Below, piece after piece: positions 62,122 to 64,000 of a stretch of 64,000 nt of DNA. The stretch comes from Pseudomonas sp. FP198 (lineage in GTDB: Bacteria; Pseudomonadota; Gammaproteobacteria; Pseudomonadales; Pseudomonadaceae): the NCBI RefSeq assembly GCF_030687895.1, contig NZ_CP117452.1, forward strand, positions 558,001-622,000, given 5' to 3'. The notes below the pieces were generated by a model, which ran no database searches, was not told where the DNA came from, and saw only the letters and a list, made by a program, of their open reading frames with translations. The position numbers and the translations under genes were made by a program. Numbering within the stretch: position 1 is the stretch's first letter; each line of letters begins with the position of its first letter.

Positions 62122-62814
62122 ATGCCTCCAGCCATTGCCTTCACGGTTGAAAGCGGCCTGCAGGCCGAACAGGATCTGCTGGCCAGCGTATGCGCCGGTG
62201 ACGCTGAATCCGGCTTGCTGTTCTGGCAGCCCAGCGATCGTGCCCTGGTGATGCCGCGTCGCTTGAGTCGCCTGCCAGGTTTTGAACTTGCCTGTGAGGT
62301 ATCGGCCGCAAGCGGCTGGCCGGTGCTGCTGCGTGAAACCGGTGGCGAGCCAGTGCCTCAGTCGGGCGCTACGGTCAATATCGCGCTGGTCTATGCGCCA
62401 CCGCGAAGTGAAGGTGACCATGGCCGGATCGAGACTGCTTATCGGCGTCTGTGCGATCCGATCTGCCAGTTGCTCGATGAGCTGGGCGGGGTGGCTTCCC
62501 TCGGTGAAGTGGAGGGCGCGTTTTGCGATGGGCGCTTCAACGTCAATCTGGACGGCCGGAAAATGGTCGGTACCGCCCAGCGCTGGCGGCAGAGCAAGGG
62601 CGGCCAGAGGCCGGTGGGCCTGGTGCATGGCGCCCTATTGCTGGAGGACGAGCGCGAGTCCATGGTTGCGGCGGTCAATCGGTTCAACGAGGCGTGTGGC
62701 CTGGAGCAGCGTGTGCGTGCCGAGAGCCACATCGCCCTGCATGAGAAATTCCCGGCGCCTCATGCGCTGGAACGGCTCGAGGCGCTCTACCGGGAACTGT
62801 TGAGTAGCTTCTAG
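62122..62814 (+). CDS. Lipoate-protein ligase A-like protein
   Basis: A 230-residue protein of the BPL/LplA/LipB fold. It shows an arginine-containing block ([15 protein letters not shown] is absent but [15 protein letters not shown] is present), a lipoyl-binding lysine in [14 protein letters not shown] and [10 protein letters not shown], consistent with lipoate ligase or octanoyltransferase relatives. The N-terminal part is short compared with LplA. It follows trpC by four bases and converges on vfr with a four-base overlap of stops. A lipoylation role is inferred; it may be one of several paralogues. Confidence 0.75.
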   Translation: MPPAIAFTVESGLQAEQDLLASVCAGDAESGLLFWQPSDRALVMPRRLSRLPGFELACEVSAASGWPVLLRETGGEPVPQSGATVNIALVYAPPRSEGDHGRIETAYRRLCDPICQLLDELGGVASLGEVEGAFCDGRFNVNLDGRKMVGTAQRWRQSKGGQRPVGLVHGALLLEDERESMVAAVNRFNEACGLEQRVRAESHIALHEKFPAPHALERLEALYRELLSSF

Positions 62815-63455
62815 CGCGTCCCGAACACGACCATGGTCTTGCCTTTGACGCTGACCAGGTTGCGCTCTTCCAGGTCCTTGAGCACGCGTCCGACCATCTC
62901 TCGGGAGCAGCCAACGATGCGGCCGATTTCCTGACGAGTCACTTTGATCTGCATACCATCCGGATGGGTCATGGCGTCGGGCTGCTTGCACAGTTCCAAC
63001 AGGCAGCGGGCGACGCGGCCGGTCACATCGAAGAACGCCAGGTCACCGACTTTGCGGGTGGTATTGCGCAGACGCTGTGCGATTTGTCCGCTGAGGGCGT
63101 AAAGAATGTCCGGATCCTGCTGCGACAGCTCTCGAAATTTGCCATAGCTGATTTCCGCCACTTCACATTCGACCTTGGCTCGCACCCAGGCACTGCGCTC
63201 CTGCTCCTTGCCCGCCTGCTCGAACAATCCCAGTTCGCCGAAAAAATCCCCGGAGTTGAGGTAGGCGATGATCATTTCCCGGCCGTCGTCGTCCTCGATC
63301 AGGATAGTGACGGAGCCCTTGATGATGAAAAACAGCGTATCGGAGCGGTCGCCTGCGCAAATGATGTTGTGCTTGGCGGGGTAGCGGCGACGCTGGCAAT
63401 GCATCAAGAGTTTGTCGAGGTTCTTGATCTTGGACGTGGGAGTAATGGCAACCAT
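62811..63455 (-). CDS. vfr: Cyclic AMP receptor-like global regulator Vfr
   Basis: A 214-residue CRP-family regulator. The cAMP pocket has [11 protein letters not shown] and [17 protein letters not shown]; the helix-turn-helix is [20 protein letters not shown]. Length and sequence match P. aeruginosa Vfr, which controls virulence, motility and quorum sensing there. The ATG at 63455 is the conserved start. Its 3' end overlaps that of the lipoate-ligase-like gene by four bases. Confidence 0.97.
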   Translation of the reverse strand: MVAITPTSKIKNLDKLLMHCQRRRYPAKHNIICAGDRSDTLFFIIKGSVTILIEDDDGREMIIAYLNSGDFFGELGLFEQAGKEQERSAWVRAKVECEVAEISYGKFRELSQQDPDILYALSGQIAQRLRNTTRKVGDLAFFDVTGRVARCLLELCKQPDAMTHPDGMQIKVTRQEIGRIVGCSREMVGRVLKDLEERNLVSVKGKTMVVFGTR

Positions 63456-63692
63456 GGTTGTATCCCGAAAGACTGCGCGGTGTGGTGGTTTGGTTTTGTG
63501 GGTTAGGGCGAAGGGTTATCGCCAAAAGCTGGCCATACGCCAGCGAGATGGCGCAGCTTAACAGAGGCATCCGTAATAGATTCGAGAATTTACCTACAGG
63601 CGCCGGCGTAAGAGGCTTCAGGCATCCCGCTGCCATCAACGGACGCTGTGCTAAGCTGGCGCCCCCTTTTTTTGAACAGTGGAGTCTTGGCG

Positions 63693-64000
63693 ATGAAGGC
63701 ACGCATCCAATGGGCTGGCGAAGCCATGTTCCTCGGTGAATCAGGCAGTGGTCATGTGGTCGTCATGGACGGCCCACCGGATGCCGGCGGTCGGAACCTG
63801 GGTGTCCGGCCAATGGAAATGCTCTTGCTCGGTGTCGGCGGCTGCAGCAACTTCGATGTGGTCAGCATTCTCAAGAAGTCTCGCCAGGCCGTCGAAAGTT
63901 GCGAAGCGTTCCTTGAAGCCGAGCGCGCGACAGAGGATCCGAAAGTGTTTACCAAGATCCACATGCACTTCGTGGTGAAAGGCCGTGGACTGAAGGAAGC
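63693..64000 (+). CDS. OsmC family protein, 5' part
   Basis: The frame is open from ATG at 63693 to the window edge (102 codons), beginning MKARIQWAGEAMFLGESGSG. The motif LLLGVGGCSNFDVVSILKKS carries one redox cysteine of the OsmC/YhfA family, which reduces peroxides or binds thiols. GGAG at 63681-63684 lies eight bases upstream. It is divergent from vfr. The second active cysteine, if present, lies beyond the edge. Confidence 0.88.
   Translation, partial: MKARIQWAGEAMFLGESGSGHVVVMDGPPDAGGRNLGVRPMEMLLLGVGGCSNFDVVSILKKSRQAVESCEAFLEAERATEDPKVFTKIHMHFVVKGRGLKE

Overview
This window is a piece of a Pseudomonas chromosome, most likely from the P. fluorescens group. The evidence is the gene order (pqq cluster, davBA, rpsU-dnaG-rpoD, prkA-yeaH-spoVR, surA-lptD, amgK-murU, an agt-type transporter, trp genes, vfr), the strong G/C bias at third codon positions, and many copies of REP/REPIN palindromes typical of this group. 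Nearly all of it is conserved core genome. No phage, insertion sequence, integron or CRISPR array is visible. The one clearly accessory patch is a decayed hipBA toxin-antitoxin locus at 14.4-15.4 kb.

Layout. 0-0.7 kb: the end of an acyl-CoA dehydrogenase gene, then an RNA gene missed by protein-based annotation: a GacA box, promoter, eight GGA motifs and a terminator, which together mark an RsmY-type small RNA. A Pmp3-type membrane peptide follows. 0.8-8.6 kb: the PQQ cofactor cluster on the minus strand (pqqF, pqqA, pqqB, pqqC, pqqD, pqqE and an S9 peptidase), with a terminator between pqqA and pqqB. 8.6-11.9 kb: davA and davB, converting lysine to 5-aminovalerate, and an Lrp-type regulator. 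11.9-14.4 kb: a large membrane protein of unknown function. 14.4-15.4 kb: hipB and a broken hipA. 15.4-19.3 kb: a CAT-anticodon tRNA and an RmcA-like PAS/GGDEF/EAL protein.

19.4-24.0 kb: the macromolecular synthesis block rpsU-dnaG-rpoD. 24.2-28.1 kb: tsaD, plsY, folB, folK, cca. 28.1-33.0 kb: spoVR, yeaH, prkA. 33.3-40.9 kb: glpE, apaH, apaG, ksgA, pdxA, surA and lptD, the last five of these tightly packed. 41.1-43.5 kb: amgK-murU-djlA on the plus strand (cell-wall sugar recycling plus a DnaJ-like protein). 43.7-52.7 kb: a DUF3530 protein, a two-component system (agtS/agtR) and an ABC importer (agtABCD) matching the P. aeruginosa system for 4-aminobutyrate and 5-aminovalerate. 52.9-54.8 kb: an iron-type alcohol dehydrogenase and rpe. 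54.8-62.8 kb: gph, trpE, the esterase estA, trpG-trpD-trpC and a lipoate-ligase-like gene. 62.8-64 kb: vfr and a truncated osmC-like gene.

How parts connect. davBA makes 5-aminovalerate and the agt system should import it, so both ends of a lysine/5-aminovalerate route lie in one window. trpE and trpGDC are each preceded by a Trp-rich leader peptide ending in the same residues; the trpE leader is the in-frame 3' end of gph, so one stretch of DNA serves two roles. About nine copies of one REPIN family sit between genes, four of them around the agt genes and one inside the pqq operon.

The most noteworthy items are the unannotated RsmY-type RNA, the gph/trp-leader overlap, the relic hipBA locus with its paired operator-like repeats, and the uncharacterised 836-residue membrane protein. 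I found no clearly new multi-gene system.
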